From contig NC_016482.1 in assembly GCF_000227115.2 (NCBI RefSeq), forward strand, positions 744,001 to 808,000: DNA of 64,000 nucleotides. Reading direction: 5' to 3'. The notes beneath the pieces are model-generated. The model was not told where the DNA came from. It saw only the letters and a program-made list of their open reading frames with translations, and made no database searches. How positions within the stretch are numbered: position 1 is the stretch's first letter; each line of letters opens with the position of its first letter. Positions 51,304-62,495 of the stretch are shown one piece after another. The DNA is from Naumovozyma dairenensis CBS 421. Its lineage: Eukaryota > Ascomycota > Saccharomycetes > Saccharomycetales > Saccharomycetaceae. Both the position numbers and the translations under genes were made by a program.

Positions 51304-51367
51304 TTTGGGTTTTTACTGAATTGGGATGGTTGAACAGCTAGTTGATGGCAGCTTTTTGATAGCGAAT

Positions 51368-51422
51368 TGAGTCTCGTCGAGAATGAAACACCGCAATGTA
51401 GATTGAGATGGTGAAATGAGTC
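51368..51422. promoter_or_regulatory. Two Gcn4-type TGAGTC motifs upstream of HOM6
   Basis: TGAGTC at 51368-51373 and 51417-51422, 65-120 bp upstream of the HOM6 start. Each matches six of seven bases of the Gcn4 site TGASTCA. Amino-acid biosynthesis genes such as HOM6 are Gcn4 targets in S. cerevisiae. Tentative. Confidence 0.4.
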
Positions 51423-51800
51423 TTTCTCTTATATATAGTGTACGTATTTCAACCTGCCGTAGTTCTCATTTTTTTTCACTTTTCCCAGCACGTGCAATAA
51501 TTTGGGGATCTTTAGGGTTTGGTTTTTTGGGGTATTTTCAAATTCAGATTGTTGGATGGGGCGATCGATAGATAGGAATTAACCCTCAGTTGATTGGGAA
51601 AAAAAAATAAGGAAAGTGAGGGCGTTGCAAAATCCTAACATCTTCACCTCTTAATACTGGCGCAAATTTTTATCGCCACATTCTTAGCTCTTAGCAAAAC
51701 GAATATATTTCTCAGTTTGATATATATTTCATCGTTCTGTAACTATCTTCCCCAGGATGGTTTCGTATAAAGTCTAGTAAAGGATTATTAAGTTAAGTAA

Positions 51801-51826
51801 CTGTCAACTGTCAACTGTCAACTGTC
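51801..51826 (+). repeat. CTGTCAA tandem repeat
   Basis: Three complete 7-bp CTGTCAA units plus CTGTC. A short minisatellite upstream of HOM6 and downstream of PPX1 with no known role. Confidence 0.85.
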
Positions 51827-52098
51827 CCACTCGGGTTATTGTGCTAATTAGCTGAACTATAATCAGGGCTTAATATTATACCCTGTGAGAACCCGGAAAA
51901 AGTGTCGGATATTTCCAGAATTTCTCAAAAAATAAAAAAATTGTGGCGTTTTCCTTCTCGCTCCTCTCTTCTCATCCATCTCTTATATTCTGTGTACGTA
52001 TATGTAAAAAGGTGTCAGACGACTGGAAGTGTCAAAGAACTGTCTCATCCGCATTGTATAAAGATAATGGTATAGATATAAGAAAATATGTGTCTGGT

Positions 52099-53292
52099 CT
52101 AAACGGTCAACTGCTCAATGGCTTCCTTCACAAAGGGGACCACTTGCTTCCTGGTTGCCTGGACATTCTGCTGATCAAAGACCAAATATGGATCTTCTTC
52201 AGTGTCTGTCATGGTACTTATAGTGTCGTTGACTAATGCTAATTGACCTGTAATCATGTCAACAAGTTTATTAACGTTTTCTGGTTTGAAAGATGGATCT
52301 GGTATGATACCTAATTCTCTCTTAAACCCATTTTCATCGGACTTCTTAGTCATTAACACAAGTACGGTCAATTTACGTTCATTTCTAAATTCAACACATT
52401 GCTTCTTGAAACTGGAATCTGGAGAGATATTCTTGTACAACCAATCCAAAGATTTAACTATAGAAGCAACACCGATGACGATTGGAACATTATTTTTGGT
52501 CTTGAATTCAAATTGTTTATAATCTTTACAAAGAATATCTTTCACACTAAAGTCACGTATATCCTTCTTAGCATGGTTTAATTCCTTATAATAACTGTCA
52601 ATATCAATATTGGATAAGGAAGTCTCATTATATTGAATCAACCCTTCTTTTAGATGCGCCATAGCTTCTAAATCTGGATCTTCAACTTTATGTTTAAGAT
52701 TAGAAGTATCTAAAAGAATACCTCCTAAACATAATGGGATAATATCAATAATCTTTTCCAATGATTTCCCCAACATATCATACCAATAATTGAAAACTAA
52801 AGAAGTACAACTCCCCGTAGGTCTTATAATTCTTGGTTTAGCGTCTAAGAAATTCTTCTGATCAAAATGATGATCAATGATCCCAGTAACTTTGTCCACT
52901 CCATACTGTTGTTTTGGTTGATCATTATGATCTACAAGTCTAGCTGACACTTTCCCTTTATGAATATCCTCCCATTTGTCTAAATCATCCATGAAAAATA
53001 AGGTATCTTCATTAATGGACATCTTATCCAGTGCAATCATAACATCCTTCCTTAATTTTAACTCAAGTCTAGGGATATTAATGATAGGAATGATAGGATT
53101 GATACCCTTCTGATAACCATGGTGAATATAACTGAAATAAGCATATGAAATGGCGCTCGTAATGGAATCAAAATCTGCACTCTCATTACCATATACTATG
53201 TTTAAATTCATAGTTGACCCTATGATCTTGGGTAAGTGTACATTTTTCAATTGCTCTAAGAATTGACGGACAGTAAAGATGTTTGTTGACAT
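52099..53292 (-). CDS. PPX1: Exopolyphosphatase
   Basis: 397 residues, the same as S. cerevisiae Ppx1. It removes terminal phosphate from inorganic polyphosphate processively and acts mainly in the cytosol. It is a DHH-family phosphoesterase: GNESADFDS (D40, D42), DHNDQ (121-125) and DHH (140-142) supply the metal ligands, with the DHHA2 domain at the C-terminus. It starts at MSTNIFTVRQ. It is divergent from MGM101 with a 255-bp shared promoter; these genes are on different chromosomes in S. cerevisiae. Confidence 0.96.
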   Translation of the reverse strand: MSTNIFTVRQFLEQLKNVHLPKIIGSTMNLNIVYGNESADFDSITSAISYAYFSYIHHGYQKGINPIIPIINIPRLELKLRKDVMIALDKMSINEDTLFFMDDLDKWEDIHKGKVSARLVDHNDQPKQQYGVDKVTGIIDHHFDQKNFLDAKPRIIRPTGSCTSLVFNYWYDMLGKSLEKIIDIIPLCLGGILLDTSNLKHKVEDPDLEAMAHLKEGLIQYNETSLSNIDIDSYYKELNHAKKDIRDFSVKDILCKDYKQFEFKTKNNVPIVIGVASIVKSLDWLYKNISPDSSFKKQCVEFRNERKLTVLVLMTKKSDENGFKRELGIIPDPSFKPENVNKLVDMITGQLALVNDTISTMTDTEEDPYLVFDQQNVQATRKQVVPFVKEAIEQLTV

Positions 53293-53547
53293 GATTGATC
53301 GTTCCTATTCTCTATCCGTAGCTATTAGCCTTCTTTATTTTACTCATCATCAGCAGTATCATCAGCATCATCATCAGCTTCCTCTCTTATTCTGATAACG
53401 TAAAGTTAAAAATGGTAAAAAATGTGACAAGGCACATAAAAAATTTACTGTCTGCGATGATTATAAAACACTATATACAATACATACTGGCCAAGAAACA
53501 ACAAGAATAAGAGATACCCCAAGTAAATACGTGAAAGGATACACGCA

Positions 53548-54432
53548 ATGATGTACCATCTCACACATCGATCAATTTTCCTAAAGAGGTCTTTCCCTTT
53601 GGCGACACGTCTAATAACCACCACTACAAGTACGTCAAGTAGTACATCAACAGCAACTGCCCCTGCCACTGCCACTGCCACTATTAGTAGTAACAGTACT
53701 GTGAGGAAACCTACCACAACATACCGTTCATCATCTGCTTCACAGCCAAGTAGCACTACAGCTACTAAAACTGCAACGAAAGCTGTCTTTTCAAAGACAT
53801 TGAATCAATCATTGGGCAACATTCCATTGGAAAGTACCACCACCACCGCAACGAAAGGACTACCTGATTTACCTGAAATTATTACCAAGGAAGAATCTAA
53901 TACAACTAATAATGATGTAGACTGGACCAAATCTTGGCATGGGATAGGTAGTAAACCGTTCAATGCGACAATCCAAACAGAATTAATGAAAGAATTAGAC
54001 CCCAAAGATATAGAGATTAAACCAGACGGATTAATTTATTTACCTGAGATTAAATATCGTCGTATCTTGACTAAAGTGTTTGGTGCCGGTGGATGGGGGC
54101 TTGTACCACGTTCCGAGACCATTGTGACAAGTTCTTTGGTGACGAGAGAATATGCATTGATTTGTCATGGTCAATTGGTTAGTGTTGCTAGAGGAGAACA
54201 AGATTATTTTAATGAAGGTGGGATTCCTACTGCTACTGAGGGTTGTAAGAGTAATGCGTTAATGAGATGTTGTAAGGATTTGGGGATTGGGTCTGAATTA
54301 TGGGATCCTGTATTTATTAAGAAGTTTAAGACTACTTTTTGTATGGATAAGTTTGTGGAACATGTTGTTACGAAGAAGAAGAAGAAGATCTGGCTAAGAA
54401 AGGATAGACAAGTCGAGTATCCTTTTAAATAA
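53548..54432 (+). CDS. MGM101: Mitochondrial DNA recombination and maintenance protein Mgm101
   Basis: 294 residues (269 in S. cerevisiae). Mgm101 is a Rad52-related single-strand annealing protein of mitochondrial nucleoids, needed to keep mtDNA. The N-terminal ~130 residues are Ser/Thr-rich low complexity behind a basic presequence. The conserved core starts at [14 protein letters not shown] and includes [29 protein letters not shown] and [20 protein letters not shown]. Two adjacent ATG codons open the frame. In S. cerevisiae this is YJR144W, next to RPS4A. Confidence 0.96.
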   Translation: MMYHLTHRSIFLKRSFPLATRLITTTTSTSSSTSTATAPATATATISSNSTVRKPTTTYRSSSASQPSSTTATKTATKAVFSKTLNQSLGNIPLESTTTTATKGLPDLPEIITKEESNTTNNDVDWTKSWHGIGSKPFNATIQTELMKELDPKDIEIKPDGLIYLPEIKYRRILTKVFGAGGWGLVPRSETIVTSSLVTREYALICHGQLVSVARGEQDYFNEGGIPTATEGCKSNALMRCCKDLGIGSELWDPVFIKKFKTTFCMDKFVEHVVTKKKKKIWLRKDRQVEYPFK

Positions 54433-54850
54433 GTGTGTAACTAATGAACGATGAAATCCAAGAGAAAATACAAGTAAATATTCCGTATTATCAGTCAATG
54501 GACGTAGTAAAATCAAAAATACCATTATATATCAATTAAGCTGTATATTAAAACCCTTCAACATTTTAATAACTAATATCAGAGTATAATATAACCTAGT
54601 AGTGGAAGAACAGTTCTATCCTTCATTGAATCAACAGTCTCAAAGATGTATGTCTATATATATATATATATAAGACGAAAACGACAGAGAGTGACTTCCG
54701 TTTCTAATAAAAATATATATAAATAGATAAACTACGTACATAAAGTGGATGACTAAGGACAACTAGTAAGACAAGAAAAGGAATAAAAATAACAAATAAA
54801 GATACCCTAATATTGCTGAATCGACAGTATTATTAAACACAGCTAAAATA
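54433..54850. other. Intergenic region MGM101-YHR202W
   Basis: 418 bp, AT-rich, with a TA dinucleotide run near 54655-54672. No gene seen. Confidence 0.5.
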
Positions 54851-56683
54851 ATGAAACATATTGTACATGAACTCCTCGGAGTCATCACAATAAGCAGTCT
54901 AATTTGTAATTTGGCCAGATCAGCGATAATACCGGAGAAAGTATTTGATGCCATCCCCCTGGAAGTAAAGGAGAATATTAATAATCCAAGCACTGAAGTA
55001 AAACTAAGAGGGTTAGAAGTAGGAGAATTGAATTTCCTCCATACAACAGACAGCCATGGTTGGATTGGATCACATATAGTGCAGCCGGATTTCGATGCAG
55101 ATTGGGGTGATTTCATCACTTTTGTGGAACATTTTAAACATAATAGAATAGGTAAAGAAAATGATATTTTAATCATTGATACTGGTGATAAACATGATGG
55201 AAATGGGCTATGTGATGCTACTGTGCCAAACGGTATTGCCTCTACTGAGTTGTTTAATGAAATGGATTATGATCTTTTAACATTGGGGAACCATGAATTG
55301 TATAATCCTGAAAAGACTGTGTTGGAATATTACTCTACTGTAATGTCAAGGAAATTTAAAGGGAAATATATTTCTAGTAATGTGGAGTTCATTAAGGCTA
55401 ATGGTGATATTGTACCTTTCGGAAATAAGTATTTGCACTTAGAAACACCAAAGAGAGGAATTAAAATATTAGCTTTATCATTTATTTTCCATTTCCAAAG
55501 GGCAAACTCGAGAGCAAGAGTTACGTCCCCCATTGAAGAAATAACGACAAAGGATTGGTTTCAAGAAATGTTAATCAAGCACCCAGAAAATGATTTGGAT
55601 ATGTTACTAGTCTTTGGTCATTTACCTGTCACAGATAATGTTAACCATGAAATGGAACAAGTTCATCAATATTTAAGAAAATATTATCCAAATATAATTA
55701 TCCAATATTTTGGTGGCCATTCTCATATTCGTGATTTCGTCATTCTTGATGAGAAATCTGCTTGTCTACAAAGTGGGAAGTATGCTGAAACAGTTGGATT
55801 TTTATCAATCGATGGTGTAAAGACAGATACTCCAACATTTTTCAGGAGATACATTGATTTTAACAAAAGGTCATTTAAACATCATAGTAATGCTAAAATT
55901 TTCAAATCATTAAGAGGTGATTTGGTATCATCTAAATTGAAAAATTTAAGAAGAAGTTTAGGTCTGAATAGAGTCATAGGTTATGTCTCTAAGACATATT
56001 ATATGATAGCAAGAAGTTTGGATTCTAAAGAAAATATTTATCATTTCTTGACCAATAAAGTTTTACCTAGATTGAGATCCGATACTTTCGATACCAATTC
56101 AATAAGTAGATTTGTCATAATGAATACAGGGGCAGTCCGTTACGATCTTCATAAGGGCCCATTTACAAAAGATAGTGAATATATTGTCATGCCATTCACC
56201 AATGATTGGAAATATTTGGAAATTCCATTAAACATTGCTGAACAAGTCAAGAATTTTTTGAATGAAAGACCTTCTATCATGAATTTAGGACCTCCACAGG
56301 CAGTTCGTATAAACCAAAATCAAATTGCAGATCGTCCTGAATCATGCCCCCTAGTGAACGATCCGTCCTATCGTGAAGGATTTATTACAAGAGATGATTT
56401 TGGTTGTGATGGTGATGATACTCCCCATAATTCTCAAATCTTCCATAAATTACCAAGTGTAGTGCAGTATAAAATATTTACCTGNNNNNNNNNNNNNNNN
56501 NNNCACCTAATCTTTTATAGTTTTATTCAGCCAGACATTCTACAAGCTGTTAACTCACTTGTAAAAGAAAATGGAATGGATGGTTTATATTCTGATGAAG
56601 ATTGTCAATTCTACGGCGGTAAATCCACTCAAATTTTATTAAGAGAGTATATTCAGGAATCGAGTGAGAAATATACAATCTAA
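54851..56683 (+). CDS. Calcineurin-like metallophosphoesterase, YHR202W family (contains gap)
   Basis: 610 codons including a 19-N gap at 56485-56503, so about seven residues are unknown. A signal-peptide-like N-terminus (about 1-25) suggests entry into the secretory path; S. cerevisiae Yhr202w is reported in the vacuole. The metallophosphoesterase motifs are FLHTTDSHGW (near D67), DTGDKHDGNG, TLGNHELY, FGHLP and GGHSHIRD. A 5'-nucleotidase-like C-terminal domain follows (RFVIMNTGAVRYDLHKGPFT). The substrate is not known. The frame is open across the N run, but the gap length may be arbitrary. Confidence 0.9.
   Translation: MKHIVHELLGVITISSLICNLARSAIIPEKVFDAIPLEVKENINNPSTEVKLRGLEVGELNFLHTTDSHGWIGSHIVQPDFDADWGDFITFVEHFKHNRIGKENDILIIDTGDKHDGNGLCDATVPNGIASTELFNEMDYDLLTLGNHELYNPEKTVLEYYSTVMSRKFKGKYISSNVEFIKANGDIVPFGNKYLHLETPKRGIKILALSFIFHFQRANSRARVTSPIEEITTKDWFQEMLIKHPENDLDMLLVFGHLPVTDNVNHEMEQVHQYLRKYYPNIIIQYFGGHSHIRDFVILDEKSACLQSGKYAETVGFLSIDGVKTDTPTFFRRYIDFNKRSFKHHSNAKIFKSLRGDLVSSKLKNLRRSLGLNRVIGYVSKTYYMIARSLDSKENIYHFLTNKVLPRLRSDTFDTNSISRFVIMNTGAVRYDLHKGPFTKDSEYIVMPFTNDWKYLEIPLNIAEQVKNFLNERPSIMNLGPPQAVRINQNQIADRPESCPLVNDPSYREGFITRDDFGCDGDDTPHNSQIFHKLPSVVQYKIFTXXXXXXXHLIFYSFIQPDILQAVNSLVKENGMDGLYSDEDCQFYGGKSTQILLREYIQESSEKYTI
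56485..56503. other. Assembly gap (19 N) inside the YHR202W homologue
   Basis: Nineteen N within coding sequence near codon 545. The flanks are in the same frame, so the gene is probably intact. Confidence 0.9.
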
Positions 56684-57185
56684 GACAAAAACCCAAACTC
56701 ATCAAGAAGTCTGCTTGAAAAATCAGGAGATCTTTCCATCTTCTGATGTTTATTAAAACACAAAAGTTATATATTCCTTAATTGTGATGGATCGTGTCTA
56801 TCATATATATTTATTTGCATTAATGATTGCTATCAGTCATTTTTTTTATTTATGTCCTCGTCATACTTTTATATCAATTCATTATTTATTTAATCCCTAT
56901 TACATATTCAATATTTTATGCAAAAATATCTACTTTAATTTCTATCTTGAAATCTCATCCATCCATGGCCAACGTGTTTTATGTAAACTCTTAAACTCAT
57001 TAAAAGCTTATATCGTTAAGCTATAAAAATAGAAAAAAAAAAAAGAAAGAAATAAAATGTTTTTAATGTTTGATATTTTTGTTATTAGCAAAATTACATG
57101 AGTTTTTTAGAATAGAAGAAAGATTATAATAAGTTAAAAAATTAAGATACATCAGTTAAGTTGTTTATAAATGATGGAAGGGAAT
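56684..57185. other. Convergent intergenic region YHR202W-RPS4
   Basis: 502 bp of very AT-rich 3' sequence with A runs. The plus-strand frame at 56784-57026 has no family features. No RNA gene seen. Confidence 0.5.
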
Positions 57186-58395
57186 TTATAAACCTTGTTG
57201 AGCTCTTCTTCTGTCACGTTCTTCAGCAATGGTCAACTTAATACCCTTACCCTTTGGTAAGGAAATGTATGGCTTACCTGGTTCACCAATGATGAAAACA
57301 TTGTTCAATCTAGTAACGAAAGTGTTATCTAAAGAATCCTTAATATGGACTAAATCGAAACCACCATCGTGTCTTTCCTTGTGAACAATAGTACCAATTC
57401 TACCCAAGTTACGACCACCAGTAACGTAAACTAATTTACCAGCATCAAACTTAATGTAGTCAGTGATCTTACCAGAAGCCAAATCGACCTTAACAGTGTC
57501 ATTGACCTTGATGTTTGGATCTGGGTATCTGATAGTTCTACCATCGTGAGTAACAACGTATGGAACACCCTTCTTACCTAATTGGACCTTCTTGACCTTA
57601 GCTAACTTGTAAGAAGCTTCTTCGTCAGTAATTCTGTGGACAGCAAATCTACCTTTGACGTCGTAAACTAATCTAAAGTTTTCGTTAGTGGCTTCCAAAG
57701 TGATAACATCCATGAAACCAGTTGGGTAAGTAGTATCGGTTCTAACTTTACCGTCAACTTTAACATGACGTTGCATTAAGATAGCCTTAACTTCACGACC
57801 GTTCAAAGCATACTTTAATCTGTTTCTTAAGAAAACGATTAATGGCAAAGATTCACGCAATTTGTGTGGACCAGCAGATGGTCTTGGGGCGTAACAACCA
57901 GATAATTTGTCCAATAACCAATGGTGTGGAGCTGCTAATCTCTTTAGGTGCTTCTTTCTAATTTAAATAATAATGGGAAAATGAACAAAAATAAAAAAGT
58001 TCATTGTTAAGTTTTTCTTGTTGTTAGTAAAAATATTCTCCTTTGTGATAGTCTCAAATTCTGATTATGTAAAACAATATTGGGAAAATTGGTTTAGAGA
58101 AATGCTCATCTTATACTCGTGGTAATATTATTTTTTATGTTCAATTGAACGAAATGTTACTAGGTCATCTCTTATCATAATGACGTAAAACTCTAAATAT
58201 CTTTGTTTCGTAGTGTTCCCTTTTGTTACTATCTCATGATCGTCATGTATTGATTATTGTAACTTTTAACTCCTTGGCTTTCATATACCATATCTCAAGC
58301 TTTATTTTCTCCTTCTTTATATCCCTCATGAATCATTATTATTATCATCATCAGCTCTCTTTTTCTAGTTGATTAACATACGGTCCTCTAGCCAT
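57186..58395 (-). CDS. RPS4: Ribosomal protein S4 (eS4), spliced
   Basis: Coding join is 58395..58382 and 57957..57186 on the minus strand; the product is 261 residues, the same length as S. cerevisiae Rps4. Exon 1 (14 nt) encodes MARG plus the first two bases of Pro5; exon 2 continues with [17 protein letters not shown]. It is a small-subunit protein with an S4-type RNA-binding domain, the eS4 central domain and a KOW motif ([14 protein letters not shown]). Codon bias is strong. Neighbours YHR202W and HTM1 match RPS4B (YHR203C), while MGM101 is the RPS4A neighbour. Confidence 0.97.
57958..58381 (-). other. Spliceosomal intron of RPS4
   Basis: 424 nt. GTATGT at 58381-58376, TACTAAC at 58029-58023 and TAG at 57960-57958. 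Position after the fourth codon, within codon five, matches the family. No snoRNA recognised inside. Confidence 0.95.
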
Positions 58396-59167
58396 CTTTC
58401 CTCGGTGTTATGGTTTACTATGTCGATTATATCTTTCAAAACCTTGTATAACCTATTAATATAACCGGTCTGATTTTGATTACTATCTTTACATATATTA
58501 ATGTTACATACACATAGAGACTATCGATTTTCCAAACTGGTATTGCAGGGTTCAGTACCAAGAGGTCCATCGCCTGCTGGGCAGGAAGGCATGGGAGATT
58601 TAGAAGGAGCAGAGGGAGCAGTCTCTGTTTCCAACCCTTACTCTTGGGGAAGTTGTGGAAGGAGAAGTGTTCGTTCCCCCTCTCGGCTGCTCCGGCCCAG
58701 AAAGGAGCTCTCTCTTTCTCTCTCAACGCTTTTATTTCTTTTCCTCGATTGAAACTTTCTTTGCCTGAAAATGTACTGCTTTTACTGAGGGTTTGGGTGT
58801 TAGAAAGTTCGCCGTCTCATTCTGGGAGGATTATTATTAATGATAGCGCCGCTAATTATTTTGTAAAATAGTTTCTCAGTACGGGTAATACTCTTTACTT
58901 TTATATGATACGTACGTATCTAGAAAAGATTTACTTATTGGCAGAGATGTTCAAAATCTAACTGTCCAATATGTCAATTATTTCTACGTACGTATTTTAT
59001 TGGAATCAGTAATTACATTCTTGCATATGTATACTTATAATATATTTTCGCTTATGATCTTATTATTTATTTTTTATTTGATAACATCTTTATACCTTGT
59101 TCGTCAAGACATGCCTCTCTTCACGCTACAGTTGAATCGAATTGTATGAGGTAGTAGAAAAAAAGTC
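58396..59167. other. Divergent promoter region RPS4-HTM1 with a GC-rich segment
   Basis: 772 bp. A GC-rich block (about 58545-58720, over half G+C) lies in otherwise AT-rich DNA. A weak reverse Rap1-like core (GGGTGT) occurs at about 58795. Small open frames on both strands in the GC block are not supported. Confidence 0.55.
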
Positions 59168-61624
59168 ATGCATTTGCAAATATATCGGCACATCACTGCT
59201 GCTCTTCTTGCAACCCTACCTATTATAGCAACCATCGTACCTCTAATATCATGCAGACCAACATCATATGACGCATTTTCCTTCACTAGATCTGAATTAA
59301 ACACATACAAAGAAGAAGTGAGAGATCTATTCCAATTTGGTCTCTCGAAATATTTAGAAGTGGGATATCCATATGATGAAGTCCGACCTATATCATGCGA
59401 ACCAAAGACAAGAAACTTCAATGATCTTACTGATTTACCCACTAATGATGTTTTGGGTAATTTTACAGCAACTTTAATTGATTCATTGACTACGGTCGCG
59501 GTAATGGGGGATAAGAACCAATTCTATAATTTGGTTGAATTAGTACGTGTGACTTTCCCTAACAAATTTGAAATTGATGCTACTGTGCAAGTATTCGAGA
59601 CTACTATTAGAATATTAGGATCATTGATATCTTCTCATTTATATGCTACTGATGCAAGGAAAAGTTGTAATCTTTTGGATATGGGGTATGATGGGATCTT
59701 ATTAGATTTGGCGAAGGATATAGGTGAAAGATTGTTACCTGTTTATTTGACAGAAAGTGGATTGCCCGTTTCTAGAATTAATTTAAAAGCTGGATTTGAA
59801 CGATATAGTCGTTTACAGATGAATGAGAATAATTTAGCTGGGATGGCTACACCTATGCTTGAATTTGGAATGTTATCATTGTTAACTGGTGATAGAAAAT
59901 ATATGGAAGTTACTAGATTTACATTTGATAGATTATGGAAACAATTCCGTGCAAGAACTGGGTTATTACCCGTTTCATTGGATCCACATGATTTTACTAT
60001 TTATTCATTTGCCACTGGGGTAGGAGCATCTGCAGATTCATTTTATGAATATGCCCTAAAGGGAGCTATTCTTTTCGATGATGAAGAATTAATGAATATA
60101 TGGGAAGAAAGTTATAAATCATTAAATGCAAATTCCAAATTAGATTGGTTTTATGGTAATGTTAATACAATGGGTGTAAATCAAGTATTACCTTGGATCG
60201 ATTCTCTTAGTGCATTTTTCCCCGGGTTACAAGTGTTAGCAGGTGATGTTGACGATTCCATGATGAAACATTTATTATTTCTTAAACAATGGGATTATTT
60301 TGGTGGTATACCAGAAAGATGGGAATTTGAAAAACCCATGGTAAATATTGTTAATAGAGATGTTAGAGGTGGGTTCCGAAAAGAAACAAAGGAACAAGGT
60401 AGTGGTGGTGGTGGTGGTGGTGTTGTTTTACCATTACCGTGGTATCCCTTGAGACCAGAATTCATTGAATCTACTTATTATCTTTATAGAGCCACCAAGG
60501 ATCCGTTTTATTTGAATATTGGGTATCGTATTTTACAAGATTTCAAGTATAGATTCAAATTTAGTTGTGGGTTTGCAGGGATAGAAAATTTATTGACTGA
60601 TCAAAGACAAGATCGTATGGAGACGTTTGTGTTAAGTGAAACATTAAAATATTTATATTTATTATTTGATGAAGATAATGAAATAAATCATTCTAGAGAT
60701 AATGTTATTTTCAGTACAGAAGCACATCCAATGTGGGTAACACCACAAATGCGACATGATTATGAAAAGAATGGATTTTTCAATGATGATAAATATTGCC
60801 GTAATTTACAGAAATGTAAAAAGTCTTTCGAGACAATTGTTAATCCATTTAAATCTAGAAATGAAATTATGAGACAAACTCCAAGAGCAGCAGCTGGTTC
60901 TATTGATATATGGCCAAAACTTGAAAATAAACGTATTTGCCCTGTCAAGTTTGTTTGGTCTGATAATAAATTTGGTGAACAAAATGATATAAGTTTACCA
61001 TATTCCGATATTTTAACTAATTATAATCGATTATTTGAAATTGATTATAGGTATTCTGATGTATTAATAAAACCACCTCATCTTATCAATTATACATCGA
61101 TAGAATTGGAATCTGGATTTTATGAAATATGGGCCAAGAAAAATAATGGTGACAACAATGCGAACATGAAAAATATTTGTAAACCCAAGCCTACTTCGGA
61201 GTCATTTGAAATTCTATTTGATATCGATGGACCTTATGATTTTTTCAAATTTGAGAATGGAGATGTTCATTGTAATTCTTTAAAGACAAGAAGGAAATGG
61301 AGAGTTGAAAAAATACATGTTGGAGATTACGATGTTTTTGGCAGAATTGTCAACTCGACGCAGTTTGTAAATGCGAATAGACAAGATTTGACTGACAAAA
61401 TGTGTGATCAGTATTTATCACGCTGTCCGTCCACTTTATATCGATTGAGTGTCATTGACGGATATTCTATTCCCGAAGGAGGTCGAGTAACGATTGATAG
61501 ATCTCAATTAATGGCAGCGAATAATGATCCGGAATTAAGGAACGTGTATGCTCAATTTGGGTATAATACAGATAATCAATTATTATTACATTGCATCCCC
61601 TTTACCAATGTGTATTTAATATAA
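59168..61624 (+). CDS. HTM1: ER degradation-signal mannosidase Htm1/Mnl1 (GH47)
   Basis: 818 residues (796 in S. cerevisiae). It trims an alpha-1,2-mannose from glycans of misfolded glycoproteins in the ER, which Yos9 then recognises for degradation; it works with Pdi1. A signal peptide (about residues 1-29) precedes the GH47 (alpha/alpha) barrel, roughly 40-520. Motifs include VGYPYDEVRPISCEP, LTDLPTNDVLGNFTATLIDSL and PRWEFEKP-like active-site regions (GGIPERWEFEKP). The C-terminal extension characteristic of Htm1, absent from Mns1, is present. A Gly run (near residue 415) is encoded by GGT repeats. Confidence 0.94.
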   Translation: MHLQIYRHITAALLATLPIIATIVPLISCRPTSYDAFSFTRSELNTYKEEVRDLFQFGLSKYLEVGYPYDEVRPISCEPKTRNFNDLTDLPTNDVLGNFTATLIDSLTTVAVMGDKNQFYNLVELVRVTFPNKFEIDATVQVFETTIRILGSLISSHLYATDARKSCNLLDMGYDGILLDLAKDIGERLLPVYLTESGLPVSRINLKAGFERYSRLQMNENNLAGMATPMLEFGMLSLLTGDRKYMEVTRFTFDRLWKQFRARTGLLPVSLDPHDFTIYSFATGVGASADSFYEYALKGAILFDDEELMNIWEESYKSLNANSKLDWFYGNVNTMGVNQVLPWIDSLSAFFPGLQVLAGDVDDSMMKHLLFLKQWDYFGGIPERWEFEKPMVNIVNRDVRGGFRKETKEQGSGGGGGGVVLPLPWYPLRPEFIESTYYLYRATKDPFYLNIGYRILQDFKYRFKFSCGFAGIENLLTDQRQDRMETFVLSETLKYLYLLFDEDNEINHSRDNVIFSTEAHPMWVTPQMRHDYEKNGFFNDDKYCRNLQKCKKSFETIVNPFKSRNEIMRQTPRAAAGSIDIWPKLENKRICPVKFVWSDNKFGEQNDISLPYSDILTNYNRLFEIDYRYSDVLIKPPHLINYTSIELESGFYEIWAKKNNGDNNANMKNICKPKPTSESFEILFDIDGPYDFFKFENGDVHCNSLKTRRKWRVEKIHVGDYDVFGRIVNSTQFVNANRQDLTDKMCDQYLSRCPSTLYRLSVIDGYSIPEGGRVTIDRSQLMAANNDPELRNVYAQFGYNTDNQLLLHCIPFTNVYLI

Positions 61625-62414
61625 CAGCATGATTTATAGACTAATTCAATATATAGAAATAACTTAAAAATCTTGGTATTATAATATAATAGTTTTTTAC
61701 CGACATGGCCGATCTGCGACGCGTTTTTTCTCCGACGGATGTAAGTGATAAAAAGCAGAGGGCTGTGCGGGTATGGGCCCTTTACCGTGATGAAGAAGAG
61801 ATGTTCTGAGAATTGCCTACGGCCCAATCTTCGTGTGTTAAATATCCCACCTCAGAACCGTCCGCGGAAATGTACTACGGAAGATAAGGAAGTCAAAAAT
61901 AAACAAAGTAACAAGAATGTTAGATGAATGTGTGAAGTGAAAGCATCCATCCACAGGAGCAAAGGTTTGCTTAAGAGAAGAGTTTGTTCAGCAAGAGAAA
62001 GCTATCATATCAATATATCACTTACCAGTTTCTCGAAGACAAATAAGTAGCATTTAGTTTGTTTCATTGACGTTCATATACCGCTGATCTCCGTTTTGCC
62101 CTTGCTCATCGCTGATTGTGAGAACAAGGTACGTATATATTGATAAGAAAACAGTCTCGAACACAGAAGCGAGACTTGTATTTCATAACTAGATATTATT
62201 GAAACTGTTATTTCAATAATAATAATTTGTTCCGTTACGGACAGGACAGCGAAACACACAGTACAGTAAGATAACGAGGGGTCCTTTATTATAAAATACG
62301 ACTTTGTTTCCCTGTTTTACCACCACCCTACATACATACGAACATACGTACATACGTACGTATAATACACATACGCTCTGTGAGTGAGAACAAGAATTTT
62401 CTCCTCCGGCCCTT

Positions 62415-62495
62415 TTTTTTCCGTTTCCGTTTTCCGTTTTCCTTTTCCGCCGTTTTCCTTTTCCGCCTTTTTGCTTTGCTTTGCTTTGCTTTGTC
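62415..62495 (+). repeat. Pyrimidine-rich tandem repeats upstream of SCH9
   Basis: Reiterated TTTTCCG/TTTTCC units (about 62418-62466) followed by TTTGC units (about 62471-62493). The block is almost pure T/C with interspersed G. Possibly nucleosome-excluding promoter sequence. Confidence 0.7.

Larger units (their letters stand above)
51304..52098. other. Intergenic region HOM6-PPX1
   Basis: 795 bp with the HOM6 promoter (two TGAGTC motifs), a CTGTCAA tandem repeat (51801-51826) and the 3' end of PPX1. The plus-strand frame at 51943-52236 overlaps PPX1 antisense and is not supported. Confidence 0.55.

Noticed and set aside
58436..58752. Overlapping open frames on both strands in the GC-rich block before RPS4
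   Set aside because: They arise from the GC-rich composition, lack family features and overlap a promoter.
61785..61812. Possible box C/D snoRNA (GTGATGA then CTGA)
   Set aside because: The C and D boxes are only about 17 nt apart and no C'/D' pair or terminal stem was found.
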